This document shows positions 1 to 8,886 of a DNA stretch of 64,000 nucleotides, piece after piece. Under the pieces are notes generated by a model. That model saw nothing but the letters and a program-made list of their open reading frames with translations. It had not been told where the DNA came from and did not search any database. The DNA lies in NCBI RefSeq assembly GCF_004786095.1, contig NZ_RHPJ01000003.1:744001-808000 (forward strand). Reading direction: 5' to 3'. The position numbers and the translations under genes were made by a program. The stretch is from Serinibacter arcticus (GTDB lineage Bacteria; Actinomycetota; Actinomycetes; Actinomycetales; Beutenbergiaceae). How positions within the stretch are numbered: position 1 is the stretch's first letter; every line of letters begins with the position of its first letter.

Positions 1-505
1 GGTCGATCTTCTCGGCGTAGGCGACCCACTGCTCCTTCGTGGTGAAGTCGTTGGGAGTGGATCCGGCGCCGATGAACGGCGCACCGATGGTGAGGGCCGT
101 CTGGACCGACGTCGCCCACTGCTCGTCGGTCGTCGCCATCGAGACCGAGGTGTGCAGGCCGCTCGCCTCGAGACCGTACAGGTCCAGCAGGGCGCGGTAC
201 TGCGTGGCACCGATGCCCTGGAAGGCGGTGTAGTCCACCGCCTCGACGTTGAGGTAGCCCATGTCGGAGACGGTGGAGAGCACCGCCACCTGACGCGCCT
301 GCGCCTCCGGCGACTGGTCGAAGCCGATGTAGGCGAAGAAGTTGAACAGCTGGACGCTGACCTCCTCCACCGCCACCGGCGGCTCCAGAGAATCCGCGAG
401 AGCCACGGCACCGGGGGCCGGATCCGCCACCGCCGTGCCTGCGGCGCCGAGGACGACGGCCACCGCCGTGACTCCTGTGACCAGTGCTCGTCTCGCTGTT
501 GTCAT
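1..505 (-). CDS. Secreted sugar-phosphate isomerase/epimerase-like protein, 5' part only
   Basis: The gene starts at ATG 505 and leaves the window at base 1, so 168 codons are visible. The N-terminus has basic residues, a hydrophobic core and a small-residue site (GTAVA then DPAP), read as a Sec signal peptide cleaved near residue 27. The mature part begins with VSVQLFNFFAYIGFD, then LSTVSDMGYLNVEAVDY and LDLYGLEASGLHTS. This strand-helix order is that of xylose-isomerase-like TIM barrels (AP endonuclease 2 superfamily). Secreted relatives of this kind are common, but the substrate cannot be told. A possible promoter lies at 575-604. The metal-binding residues would be in the missing part. 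Confidence 0.65.
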   Translation of the reverse strand, partial: MTTARRALVTGVTAVAVVLGAAGTAVADPAPGAVALADSLEPPVAVEEVSVQLFNFFAYIGFDQSPEAQARQVAVLSTVSDMGYLNVEAVDYTAFQGIGATQYRALLDLYGLEASGLHTSVSMATTDEQWATSVQTALTIGAPFIGAGSTPNDFTTKEQWVAYAEKID

Positions 506-574
506 CGTCAATGCTCGCAACGCAACCACCCTTTCATCGGACCGTCGTTGGCCTCGGAAGTGAGCTCCGACGTG

Positions 575-604
575 ATCATGGCGTCCGCCTCTGACGGAAG
601 TCAA
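575..604 (-). promoter_or_regulatory. Possible sigma70-type promoter for the isomerase-like gene
   Basis: On the minus strand TTGACT (604-599) is followed after 18 bases by CATGAT (580-575). Transcription would start about 60 bases before the ATG at 505. Next to it, at 631-643, is the perfect 13-base palindrome CTTTCGTCGAAAG, a possible operator for the divergent TetR gene. This is sequence inspection only. Confidence 0.35.
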
Positions 605-724
605 GAAGGTTCTGACGGTGGTTACGTTCGCTTTCGTCGAAAGGGCGGGGAATCGTTTCAGCAGCAGCGGCGACGACGGCGCTTCCACCAGGACGACCGT
701 GCCGAACCGGGAGAGGATGGGGCC

Positions 725-1294
725 GTGTCCCGCCCACCCAGCGACCGCCCGGTCCGCATCGCCGACGCCGCGCTCGAGATCATCGCGGAGTCCGGCCTCC
801 ACGCCCTCACGCACCGCACCATCGACGCGCGCCTCGGATTTCCCGCCGGGACCACGTCCTACTACGCCCGCACGCGCGCGGAGCTGATCTCCCGGGCGCT
901 GACGCTGCTGATCGAGCGCTTCACCGAGGCGATGGCCGACTTCCCGACGGACGGCATCGACACCGACGAGGCGGCGATCGATGTCGTGACGGCGTCGACG
1001 CTGCTCATGGACTCCTACGAGACCGACCAGATCGCGCACGTCGTGCTGCTCATCGATCTCCGGCACGACCCCGAGCTGCACCCGCTCCTCAACGACACCT
1101 CGCCCGGCCGGCGCGCCGTCCTCGGCATGGCCACGAGCCTCATCGAGCGGTGCGGGATCCCCGACGCCGAGCGGCACGCCCACGGCCTCGTCGCGCTCCT
1201 GCAGGGGATGACGCTCGCGCGGCTCGCCGGTGGCAGCGACGTCTCGGTGCGCCACGCCGTCGAGACCTACTGGGCGGGGATGCGCCGGTCCTGA
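725..1294 (+). CDS. TetR/AcrR family transcriptional regulator
   Basis: This 189-aa protein is of normal TetR length. The first 55 residues form the helix-turn-helix domain (IADAALEIIAESGLHALTH, then RTIDARLGFPAGTTSYYAR and AELI), with the Tyr-rich recognition helix typical of the family. The remainder is an all-helical ligand-binding domain. The frame is open upstream to 152, but GTG 725 is chosen because GAGAGGATGGGG sits just before it and the family homology begins there. It is divergent from the isomerase-like gene, a possible target. Its 3' end overlaps the convergent monooxygenase-like gene by 28 bases. Confidence 0.85.
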   Translation: MSRPPSDRPVRIADAALEIIAESGLHALTHRTIDARLGFPAGTTSYYARTRAELISRALTLLIERFTEAMADFPTDGIDTDEAAIDVVTASTLLMDSYETDQIAHVVLLIDLRHDPELHPLLNDTSPGRRAVLGMATSLIERCGIPDAERHAHGLVALLQGMTLARLAGGSDVSVRHAVETYWAGMRRS

Positions 1295-1962
1295 CCGTCC
1301 CACGAGCCGTGCTCCGACAGGGGTCGGAATCGCAGGGTCGTGAACTCGTGGTGGAAGTCGCGCCGCTCGCGCTCGGCCATCGCCGCCACGTGCCGGTGCG
1401 GCTGCGCGACGGCGCTGCGCCCGTGCACCATGTCGGTCATCTCGCGCGCCGTGCGCCACACCGAGAACGTCGAGACCGTGCGCGGGGGGCGGATCGCCGC
1501 GAGCGCCAGCGTCGTGGCGGGGTGGTCGCGCACCAGGCGCTCCACCGGACGTCCCCAGTGGATGAAGCGGAGCAGCTCGGGCAGCCGCATCCGGGCGATC
1601 GTGACGGCGACCACCGGCTCGTCCGGGTGCGAGCGTCCGGGCTCCTGGGGCAGGTCCGCGAGCGCCGCCAGGCTCCCCCAGCGTCGAAGAAAGGCGAGGC
1701 GGACGTGCCAGCCCTGGGCCAGGCGGCGGCCGAGGGGGTCGCCGTCGAGGAACGCCTCGAGCGCGGCCTCGTCCTCCCAGCGCGCGAACACCGCGACCCG
1801 GCGCAGCTGCAGCCGCCGCGGTGAGACCACGGGAGCTCCGAGCTCCATCCCCGCCATCACCTCCACGTGCCGCAGCCCGGGCACCCGCGCCGTCGTCGGC
1901 GGCCGGACGAGGGCGCGGACCGCCGTCGTCACGGGGAGGTGCGCGAGGTGGAAGGAGAACAC
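1267..1962 (-). CDS. Spheroidene-monooxygenase (CrtA)-like protein
   Basis: The 231-aa soluble protein resembles the CrtA/spheroidene monooxygenase family. That family typically has the FSVWR signature (here RTVSTFSVWRTAREMTDMVH) and the C-terminal motif FRPLxxxGxWxG (here LRFRPLSEHGSWDG). CrtA proteins are haem-dependent oxygenases that add keto groups to acyclic carotenoids, but actinobacterial relatives are uncharacterised. No carotenoid gene is nearby, so substrate and activity are open. The start is GTG 1962, with TAGGGT exactly six bases upstream. The gene converges on and overlaps the TetR gene. Confidence 0.6.
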   Translation of the reverse strand: MFSFHLAHLPVTTAVRALVRPPTTARVPGLRHVEVMAGMELGAPVVSPRRLQLRRVAVFARWEDEAALEAFLDGDPLGRRLAQGWHVRLAFLRRWGSLAALADLPQEPGRSHPDEPVVAVTIARMRLPELLRFIHWGRPVERLVRDHPATTLALAAIRPPRTVSTFSVWRTAREMTDMVHGRSAVAQPHRHVAAMAERERRDFHHEFTTLRFRPLSEHGSWDGQDRRIPAQ

Positions 1963-1968
1963 CGGCCC

Positions 1969-1999
1969 ACCCTAGGGCGCGCGCCGCCGTCGCTACCCT
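1969..1999. promoter_or_regulatory. Divergent pair of leaderless -10 boxes
   Basis: TAGGGT on the minus strand (1974-1969) is six bases before GTG 1962. TACCCT on the plus strand (1994-1999) is six bases before GTG 2006. Each fits a -10 element whose transcript begins at the start codon. No Shine-Dalgarno sequence fits either gap. Confidence 0.6.
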
Positions 2000-2005
2000 C
2001 GGGAC

Positions 2006-2662
2006 GTGGCCACTCCCCGCTCCCCCTACGCCCATGCGCTCGGCGCGACGATCGACGAGCTGCACCCGAGCCTGCAGCGCTACTTCGCCACCATCCCGGC
2101 GGGCCGCCGTGGTGTCGGCGAGGGCGTGTTCACCCGCGCGGGCACACCGCGCCGGTGGCTGTGGCCACTGATCTGGCTCGTCCAGGATCGCGGCGTGGTG
2201 TTCGCGGGCGACGGGTGCGACGTGCCGTTCCGGATCGTCAACCGCACCGTCGGCGGCACCGCCGTCGCGACGCGCACGTTCCACCTGCCGGGTGGTCGCT
2301 GGACGATGACCGACGCCGTCGTGACCCATCCCGCGGGCGGTGTCGCCGATCGGCTCGGATCACCCGCCACGGTGGCGGCCGCGTTCGACGTCGCGGTCGA
2401 CGGCGAAGCCCTCACCCTCACCAGTCGCAGCCTGGGCGTCGCGCTCGGGCGGTGGCGGGTGCGGGTGCCGCGCCCCCTCTCCCCGGTGGTGCGGCTCCGC
2501 GAGAGCCACGACGCCGCGAGCGGCCGGCAGCGCGTGGAGCTGACGGTCGACGCGCCGCTGCTCGGTCGCGTGTACGGCTACGACGGCACGTTCGACTACC
2601 GCCTCGAGGACGACCCCGACGCCCCCGGGCGCGTAGCCGCCGTCGCGGACGTCCGCGGGTAG
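2006..2662 (+). CDS. DUF4166 domain protein
   Basis: This 218-aa protein matches the DUF4166 pattern: an N-terminal LHPSLQRYF segment, WLWPLIWLVQDRGVVF, then a beta-rich part with VPFRIVNR, TRTFHLPGGRW and a late GRVYGYDGTFDYR. The molecular role is unknown. Other actinobacterial copies are often fused or adjacent to NAD-dependent epimerase genes, which is not the case here. There is no signal peptide. GTG 2006 has a TACCCT box six bases upstream and no ribosome-binding site. It is divergent from the CrtA-like gene and 78 bases before the SulP gene. Confidence 0.7.
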   Translation: MATPRSPYAHALGATIDELHPSLQRYFATIPAGRRGVGEGVFTRAGTPRRWLWPLIWLVQDRGVVFAGDGCDVPFRIVNRTVGGTAVATRTFHLPGGRWTMTDAVVTHPAGGVADRLGSPATVAAAFDVAVDGEALTLTSRSLGVALGRWRVRVPRPLSPVVRLRESHDAASGRQRVELTVDAPLLGRVYGYDGTFDYRLEDDPDAPGRVAAVADVRG

Positions 2663-2740
2663 AGTTCCCCGCGCTCGCCACGACGAGCCCGCACCATCCC
2701 GGCGCCAGCGCGCACCTCCCCCAGAACGGTCGGCACGTCC

Positions 2741-4240
2741 ATGTCTGCTCGCCCCCGCACCGCCCCGACCGACGACCGTCACACGGTCCGTGCGGCGCTG
2801 CGCTCCCCCCGCCTGCTGCGCGCCGAGGTGCTGGGTGGGCTCGTGGTCGCGCTCGCCCTCATCCCCGAGGCGATCGCGTTCTCGATCATCGCCGGCGTGG
2901 ACCCGCGCGTCGGCCTGTTCGCCTCGTTCACGATGGCCGTCTCGATCGCGTTCCTCGGCGGGCGCCCCGCGATGATCTCGGCGGCCACGGGCGCCGTCGC
3001 CCTCGTGGTCGCCCCCGTCGTGCGCGAGCACGGCCTGGACCACCTCATCGCCACGGTGATCCTCGCCGGCGCGCTCCAGGTGGTCCTCGGCGTGCTCGGT
3101 GTGGCGCGCCTGATGCGGTTCATCCCGCGCTCGGTGATGATCGGCTTCGTCAACGCGCTCGCCATCCTCATCTTCACCGCTCAGCTCGTCCACCTGCGCG
3201 ACGTCCCCTGGATCGTGTACCCGCTCGTCGCCGTCGGGATCGCGATCATGGTGGCGCTGCCGCGCGTGACGACGCTCGTGCCCGCGCCGCTGGTCGCGAT
3301 CGTGCTGCTGACGGGGGCCGTCGTCGTCGCCGGCATCACCGTCCCCACGGTCGGCGACCAGGGCGAGCTCCCCAGCACGCTGCCGCACCTGCTGCTGCCC
3401 GACGTCCCCCTCACGCTCGAGACCCTGCAGATCATCGCGCCGTACGCGCTCGCGATGGCCGTGGTCGGGATCCTCGAGTCGCTGCTGACGGCGAAGCTGG
3501 TCGACGACGTCACGGACACCGGCTCGAACAAGACGCGCGAGACCTGGGGGCAGGGCGCCGCGAACGTCATCACAGGACTGTTCGGCGGCATGGGCGGCTG
3601 CGCCATGATCGGTCAGACGATGATCAACGTGAAGGCCTCGGGGGCGCGCACCCGCCTCTCGACCTTCCTCGCCGGCGTGTTCCTGCTGATCCTCGTCGTC
3701 GGTCTGGGGGACGTCGTCGCGATCATCCCGATGGCCGCGCTCGTGGCCGTGATGATCATCGTGTCGATCGGCACGTTCGACTGGCACTCGGTCCGCCCCT
3801 CGACGCTGCGGCGGATGCCGCTCTCGGAGACCGCCGTCATGCTGGTGACGGTCGCCGTGACGGTGCTGACGCACAATCTCGCCTACGGCGTCCTGGCGGG
3901 CGTGCTGGCGGCCGCGGTGCTGTTCGCTCGCCGCGTCGCGCACGTGACGACCGTGACCCCGGTCGACGGCGGACCCGAGGGTGAGCGCACCTACCTGGTG
4001 CAGGGCGAGCTGTTCTTCGCCACGTCCGACGAGCTGGTCCACTCCTTCGACTACGCGGGCGACCCGGATCGCGTGGTGCTCGACCTCTCGGGCGCGCACG
4101 TCTGGGACGCCTCCACGGTCGCGGCGCTCGACGACGTCCGCGCCCGGTACGCCCGCCGCGGCAAGGGCGTGCGGATCGTCGGCATGAACGCCGGCTCGAC
4201 GGACCGCCACGACCGGCTCACCGGTCGGCTCGGCGCCTAG
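2741..4240 (+). CDS. SulP (SLC26) family anion transporter with STAS domain
   Basis: The 499-aa inner-membrane protein has the SulP architecture. Ten or more hydrophobic segments begin at about residue 30 (VLGGLVVALALIPEAIAFSI, the family signature region). A conserved NKTRETWGQGAANVITGLFG stretch lies near residue 265, and a cytoplasmic STAS domain follows from about residue 410 (YLVQGELFFATSDELV, VVLDLSGAHVWDAST). The family carries sulfate, bicarbonate or other small anions, and the substrate is not readable here. Its TAG stop and the TAG stop of the convergent GT2 gene share the palindrome CTAG. Confidence 0.9.
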   Translation: MSARPRTAPTDDRHTVRAALRSPRLLRAEVLGGLVVALALIPEAIAFSIIAGVDPRVGLFASFTMAVSIAFLGGRPAMISAATGAVALVVAPVVREHGLDHLIATVILAGALQVVLGVLGVARLMRFIPRSVMIGFVNALAILIFTAQLVHLRDVPWIVYPLVAVGIAIMVALPRVTTLVPAPLVAIVLLTGAVVVAGITVPTVGDQGELPSTLPHLLLPDVPLTLETLQIIAPYALAMAVVGILESLLTAKLVDDVTDTGSNKTRETWGQGAANVITGLFGGMGGCAMIGQTMINVKASGARTRLSTFLAGVFLLILVVGLGDVVAIIPMAALVAVMIIVSIGTFDWHSVRPSTLRRMPLSETAVMLVTVAVTVLTHNLAYGVLAGVLAAAVLFARRVAHVTTVTPVDGGPEGERTYLVQGELFFATSDELVHSFDYAGDPDRVVLDLSGAHVWDASTVAALDDVRARYARRGKGVRIVGMNAGSTDRHDRLTGRLGA

Positions 4241-5556
4241 CCCCACCCGCCGAGGTAGGCGGCGAGCTCCGGCTCGTCGGGGAGGGACACGATCCCGTCC
4301 GGGGGGCGCGCGACGTCGCGCCATCCCGCGGCCTCGCCCCAGCGACCACGGCGCAGCGTGCCTCGCCCCGACCGCACCGTGACGTGCTCCCCCAGGGCGA
4401 CCGTGGCGACGTCGTCGCGCAGCTCCGCGATCGCTCGCCCCAGGACCTCGGGGTCGGTGAACCGGACGGGCTCACCCAGGTGGACCGTGACGAGCGGGGG
4501 CGACGGCGTCGCGCCCGCCGGCGCGTCGATCGCCGCAGCCGGGGACACGCGCGGATCCGCCGCGAACACCCCGGCGACCTCGGGCGGCACGACGACGCGG
4601 GCGTGCGGCAGCGCCGCCAGGACCGAGTCGACGCACACCAGCGCCTGGGCCGCGCCGTGCGCCCGCTCGAGCACGACCCGGGTGTCCGTCCCGCCCGTGA
4701 GCACCGCGAAGGGACGCGAGCCGGCGACCGGGATCGCCGTCGTCAGCCGCAGGGTCTCGGCGTTCTTGGCCGCGCGAGCCGCCCGGGCGCCGGCCTCGTC
4801 GCGCTCGGCCCACTCCGGCCCGTCGTGCCACGCGACGGCGTCGGGCACGTGCGCGAGCACCGCGCCGCCCGCCCACGCGCGATGGGCCCACTCCCAGTCC
4901 TCGCCGCCGTAGGCCAGGAACGTCTCGTCGAATCCGCCGATCTGCTCCAGGAACCAGCGCGAGCAGCCGATCACCGCGCCGATGACGTGGCGGTAGGAGC
5001 GGTCGTCGGCGTCGAGCAGATCGCGTGAGCCCCGGTACGCCTGCGCGAGCCACGACGGTTCCGGGAGCGGGTGGCGCGCGACGGCGTCGGCGAGCGCCTC
5101 CTGGGGCGCGGCCTCGCGCAGGTCGGCGTGCCGCCGTCGTCCCACCGTGACCGCCTCGGGCAGCGCGGACGGGAGCCGGAGCAGCCGGGCGAGGTAGTCG
5201 GGTTCGGGCGCCGTGTCGGCGTCCAGGAAGCACAGCAGCTCCCCCGTGCTGTGGCGCACGCCCAGGTTGCGCGCGGCGGCGAGCCGGAAGCCGGCGTCCT
5301 CCTGCCGGACCAGGCGGACGCCGTCGGGCACGCGGGGCGGGACGGGCGAACCATCGTCCGCGACGACGATCTCCACCAGGTGCGCGGGGTAGGTCTGGCG
5401 GGCCAGCGCCGTCAGCGTGCGGTCGAGCTGCCGCTGCTGGTCGTAGTGCGCGACGACGACGGACACGGTGCGCGTGGGGGTCGGGGCGGGATCCGCCGTC
5501 ACGAGGTCCCAGCGGTTGCCGGGGACCGTGCGGCCGAACGGGGGCGGGAGGGTCAC
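4237..5556 (-). CDS. GT2 family glycosyltransferase (chondroitin-synthase-like)
   Basis: This is a 439-aa GT-A enzyme. The N-terminal domain shows VSVVVAHYDQQRQLDRTL, VVADDGSP, the DxD motif in CFLDADTAPEPDYL, and GGFDETFLAYGGEDWEWAHR, the ED acceptor motif of chondroitin-polymerase-type GT2 enzymes. From about residue 260 a further domain (RPFAVLTGGTDTRVV and on) is unrecognised. It should transfer a nucleotide-sugar residue to an unknown acceptor. The frame is open upstream to 5658, but GTG 5556 is chosen because it overlaps the TGA of the preceding gene as GTGA (5556-5553). It is the last gene of the left arm of the glycan locus. Confidence 0.85.
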   Translation of the reverse strand: MTLPPPFGRTVPGNRWDLVTADPAPTPTRTVSVVVAHYDQQRQLDRTLTALARQTYPAHLVEIVVADDGSPVPPRVPDGVRLVRQEDAGFRLAAARNLGVRHSTGELLCFLDADTAPEPDYLARLLRLPSALPEAVTVGRRRHADLREAAPQEALADAVARHPLPEPSWLAQAYRGSRDLLDADDRSYRHVIGAVIGCSRWFLEQIGGFDETFLAYGGEDWEWAHRAWAGGAVLAHVPDAVAWHDGPEWAERDEAGARAARAAKNAETLRLTTAIPVAGSRPFAVLTGGTDTRVVLERAHGAAQALVCVDSVLAALPHARVVVPPEVAGVFAADPRVSPAAAIDAPAGATPSPPLVTVHLGEPVRFTDPEVLGRAIAELRDDVATVALGEHVTVRSGRGTLRRGRWGEAAGWRDVARPPDGIVSLPDEPELAAYLGGWG

Positions 5557-6644
5557 GCCTCCGGCCCCGCGGCTCGATCGGTGGCCGCCCACAGTGCGAG
5601 GTGGGCGCGGGCCGTGTCGGACAGGTCGGGCCGGGTCACGGCGTCGGCGTCCTGCCACGTCGAGTCCGGGTGCGCGAGCGCGTGCGCGATCGCCGCGGGC
5701 AGGTCACGGGCCGCGACCGGTGTCGTCGTCCCCGGCCGCAGGCGCGCCATCTCGAGGAAGTAGGCGGAGTCCAGCACGATCGGGCGGCGGCCCGCCGCGA
5801 TCCAGTCCGTGAGCGATCCCGACGCCGAGACGTGCTGGTGGGCGATCACCGGGACGGCCGCCGACCGGCTGCGGGCGAGCAGATCGGCGTCGCTGAGGAA
5901 ACCCGTGCTGCGCAGCGTCACCCCGCGCTCGTGCGCCAGGGCCACGAGCTCGGCCAGCTCGCCCTCGTGACCGGCGGAGGCGCGGCCCAGGGCGACGACC
6001 GGCGGCACCGTGGCGACCAGGTTCTCCTGCGCGAGGTGCGCGACGGCGTCGACCACCTCGCGGTGCCCCTTGCCCGGGTAGAAGAAACCCAGGACCGCGA
6101 CGCAGCCGTCCGAGCGCCACGAGCCGGGCTCGGGTGCGTTCCCCGCGGTCGGCACCGGGAGCGGAATGACGACGACCGTCGTCGCGGGCCGCACCCCCGG
6201 CTCCGGCCCCGCGTTCGTCAGCGCCGCCAGCAGCGTCCGCTCGTGCTCGCTGTTGCAGACGACCGCGGACGCGGCGGCCACGACCCGTCGGTAGCACGCG
6301 AGACGCCGCGGGAGCCGCGTGGGCCCGTCGGAGGTCTGCGGCAGGTCGTGCAGCGTGACCGACACCCGGGTGCGCCGCGCGAGGGCCTCGAGCCGGGCGG
6401 CGGCGCGCTCGGCGTCGTCGCCCCAGAGACGGTCGGTGAAGTGGACGTGGACGCGCGGGGGCAGCGGATCCGGCGGAGCCGCGCCGTCCCCGTCCAGGGT
6501 CGCGGGGTCGAACAGTCGCAGCTCCACCGCGGGATCGATGGCCGCCACGGCCCGCGCGACGGTCCGCGCGTACCGGTCGACGCCGTGGGCCTCGTCGCCC
6601 AGGTGCAGCAGCACGGGCAGCGGCGCGGCGGTCGCCCCGGTCAT
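5553..6644 (-). CDS. GT-B fold glycosyltransferase (GT4-like)
   Basis: The 363-aa protein looks like a GT4-type enzyme. The N-terminal Rossmann domain begins PVLLHLGDEAHGVDRYAR. A mid-region VCNSEHERTLLAAL resembles the linker of family-4 enzymes. The C-terminal nucleotide-sugar domain opens with VAVLGFFYPGKGHREVVDAV. The usual EPFG..EA signature is replaced by PVIAHQHVSASGSLTDWIAA, so the donor site is atypical. It overlaps both neighbours by four bases (ATGA at 6644-6641, GTGA at 5556-5553), so the three left-arm genes are probably translated together. Confidence 0.75.
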   Translation of the reverse strand: MTGATAAPLPVLLHLGDEAHGVDRYARTVARAVAAIDPAVELRLFDPATLDGDGAAPPDPLPPRVHVHFTDRLWGDDAERAAARLEALARRTRVSVTLHDLPQTSDGPTRLPRRLACYRRVVAAASAVVCNSEHERTLLAALTNAGPEPGVRPATTVVVIPLPVPTAGNAPEPGSWRSDGCVAVLGFFYPGKGHREVVDAVAHLAQENLVATVPPVVALGRASAGHEGELAELVALAHERGVTLRSTGFLSDADLLARSRSAAVPVIAHQHVSASGSLTDWIAAGRRPIVLDSAYFLEMARLRPGTTTPVAARDLPAAIAHALAHPDSTWQDADAVTRPDLSDTARAHLALWAATDRAAGPEA

Positions 6645-7549
6645 CGCACGCCGAGCGCGGCCAGCGCGGCCGCGTGCCGCTCGAGCCCGGCGGTCACGGC
6701 GTCGGGATGGCGGGCGTACCAGGCCAGGTGCTCCTGCCGCACGTGGGCGGCCGGGACGGCGTCGCCCTCCACGATCCAGTCCGTGGTGGGTGCGTCCTCC
6801 AGGCCCCAGGTCTCCACCACGACGGCCTCGCGCGGCGCGTGCACCGAGGTGAGGAGCTCGCGCGTCAGGGGCGGCACGGGGTCAGACAGTGCGAGGGCGT
6901 CGCCCACCCGCTCCGCGAGCGCGGACCAGATCGCGTTGCCGGGATGGTTGAGGGTCCGCATCTGGTCGAACCGGGGCCGCGCGAAGAGGTCGGAGACCAC
7001 GACCGTCGCGTGCGCCTGCTCCCGCCGCCGCAGCTGGTCGATCGACTCGTTCGCGATCGCGCGGACGGCGTCGGGCGTCACCGCGGCGGGGGCCGCGAGG
7101 CCGGCCGCCTCGGCCAGGACCCGCAGGTCGTGATAGGCCACCAGCGGCGGCGTGAGAGAGGGGTCCGACGGCGGCCGCACGATCGCGTGCACCGGATACA
7201 GCCCCGCGAACCGGATCACCGGGATGCGGACCACCCGCGCGCCCGCCGGCAGCGCGGCGGCGAGCTGCCGCGACCCGATCGGTAGGCCGTGATAGTCGTC
7301 ACGCACCGGCTGCGTGATCAGGACGTGCGAGCGCTCGAGCCAGCGCTGCAGGTGCGGGAGGTCGGACGCCACGATCTCGTGCACCGGGGGCATCCGGACG
7401 AGGTCGAGCTCGTCGCCGAGCGCCAGCCGCAGCGACTCCGCCTGGCAGTTGCCCACCACCAGCCCCGTGCGGCGGCCCGTCGCACGGGTCTCGTCGTCGA
7501 GCCCGTAGAACTGCCCGTAGTGTCGGCGGCGACCCTCGTCATCGTCCAC
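6641..7549 (-). CDS. WcbI-like polysaccharide biosynthesis protein
   Basis: The 302-aa protein resembles the WcbI family (putative acetyltransferases or sulfatases of capsule clusters). It opens with GLVVGNCQAESLRLAL, where the GNCQ motif marks this family. HVLITQPVRDDYHGLPIG and a later RTLNHPGNAIW follow. It may modify the glycan made by the neighbouring transferases. The frame is open back to 7771, but GTG 7549 has GGAG six bases before it and the family homology starts just after. It is first in the left arm and divergent from the right arm. Confidence 0.75.
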   Translation of the reverse strand: MDDDEGRRRHYGQFYGLDDETRATGRRTGLVVGNCQAESLRLALGDELDLVRMPPVHEIVASDLPHLQRWLERSHVLITQPVRDDYHGLPIGSRQLAAALPAGARVVRIPVIRFAGLYPVHAIVRPPSDPSLTPPLVAYHDLRVLAEAAGLAAPAAVTPDAVRAIANESIDQLRRREQAHATVVVSDLFARPRFDQMRTLNHPGNAIWSALAERVGDALALSDPVPPLTRELLTSVHAPREAVVVETWGLEDAPTTDWIVEGDAVPAAHVRQEHLAWYARHPDAVTAGLERHAAALAALGVR

Positions 7550-7722
7550 GGTGTGCTCCGTTCCTGCCGTCACCGGCACCGACGGCGAAACGCGAACCTG
7601 GAGGTTGGGGGCCGTACGACCTACCGTAAACGCAGACCCGCCGGAACGATCACCCGGCTTCCGTGTCCCGGCGCACGCCCACCGGTGGTGCGCCCCGCGC
7701 GCATCGACGACCGAGGAGGCAC

Positions 7723-8886
7723 GTGACCGAGCAGCTCCTTCCCGAGAACGTCCAGACCTGGGCGCAGGCACCGCTGCCGACCGCGCCGCCCGAGCCGACT
7801 CCCGCGGGACGGCTCACGATCGCCTCGGTCCCGGCCGGGCACCCGTACGTGCGAGGCATCTCCGGGGCCGACGACGGCGTCGTGCGGCTGCGCGATCCGC
7901 TGCCGGATCCGGCCGATCCCGACCGCTGGTGGCCACCGGTCGTGCTGGACGCCGCGTGGATCACGCAGAACGCGGACGTCGTCGACGTGGTGCACGTGCA
8001 CTTCGGTGCCGAGTCGCTGCCCCCCGGCCGCCTGGCGGGGGCGCTCGACGCGCTCGACGCGGCCGGGCTCCCGCTCGTCTACACCGCGCACGACCTGACC
8101 AACCCGCAGCTGGCCGACCAGGCGCCCCACGAGGCCGATCTCGACCTGCTGATCAGCCGGGCGAGCGCGGTCATCACGCTGACCGACGGCGCGGCCGACG
8201 AGATCGCCCGCCGCTGGGACCGCACCGCCGTCGTGATCCCGCACCCCGCGATCGTCGCGGAGGGTGCCACGCCTCCGCCGGGACGTGCCACAGGCGCCTT
8301 CACCGTCGGGGTGCACCTGCGCGACATCCGTCCGGGCATCGACGCCGTCGGCTCGGTCAGGACGCTCCTCGCGGGGCTGACGGACCTGCGCGCCGCGGGC
8401 GTCGCGGCCGCGGGTCGCGTCGTCGTCAACGACCGGGTGCGGGACTCCGATGCGCTCGACGCCGTCGCCGCGCTCCTGACCGATCGTCCGGACTGCGTCC
8501 TGGTGCGCCGCCCGCGCGTCGCCGACCCCGAGCTGGAGCAGGAGGTGGCCGACCTCGACGTCGCGCTGCTCCCCTACCGGCACGGCACGCACTCCGGGTG
8601 GGTCGAGCTGTGCCACGACCTCGGTGTCCCGGTCGTCGGACCCCGCGTCGGCTACGCGCACGAGCAGCATCCCGACGAGTTCACCGCGTTCGAGCCGGAC
8701 GACGGCGTCTCGCTCGCCCGGGCGGTCCTCGCGGCGCTCGCGCGCGGCACGCGCCCCGGCAGCGGCGAGCGCGCAGCCCTGGTGCAGCGCCGAGCGCTAG
8801 CCCGCGTGGTGCAGCACCGCGCGATCGTGCGCGCCCACACCGACGTCTACCGCACCGTCGTGCGCCGGACGGGAGCATCCGCGTGA
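7723..8886 (+). CDS. Glycosyltransferase (GT-B fold, family-4-like)
   Basis: This 387-aa protein is the first gene of the right arm. Motifs seen are VDVVHVHFGAESLPPGRL, PLVYTAHDLTNPQ and SRASAVITLTDGAADEIAR (acceptor domain), with the C-terminal donor domain ending in LPYRHGTHSGWVELCHDLG. The HGTHSGW stretch stands where GT4 enzymes usually carry EPFG. Start GTG 7723 has a strong GAGGAGG just upstream. The last four bases (GTGA) are shared with the next gene. Donor and acceptor are unknown. Confidence 0.75.
   Translation: MTEQLLPENVQTWAQAPLPTAPPEPTPAGRLTIASVPAGHPYVRGISGADDGVVRLRDPLPDPADPDRWWPPVVLDAAWITQNADVVDVVHVHFGAESLPPGRLAGALDALDAAGLPLVYTAHDLTNPQLADQAPHEADLDLLISRASAVITLTDGAADEIARRWDRTAVVIPHPAIVAEGATPPPGRATGAFTVGVHLRDIRPGIDAVGSVRTLLAGLTDLRAAGVAAAGRVVVNDRVRDSDALDAVAALLTDRPDCVLVRRPRVADPELEQEVADLDVALLPYRHGTHSGWVELCHDLGVPVVGPRVGYAHEQHPDEFTAFEPDDGVSLARAVLAALARGTRPGSGERAALVQRRALARVVQHRAIVRAHTDVYRTVVRRTGASA

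Noticed and set aside
152-724. N-terminal extension of the first TetR gene
   Set aside because: It overlaps the isomerase-like gene on the other strand and has no homology; GTG 725 has a ribosome-binding site.
2360-4324. Minus-strand open frame opposite the SulP gene
   Set aside because: His/Asp/Arg-rich low-complexity translation typical of a shadow frame.
7550-7722. Promoter for both arms of the glycan locus
   Set aside because: TACCGT/TACGGT occurs at 7622-7628 but no -35 at the right spacing on either strand, so it was not listed as a feature.
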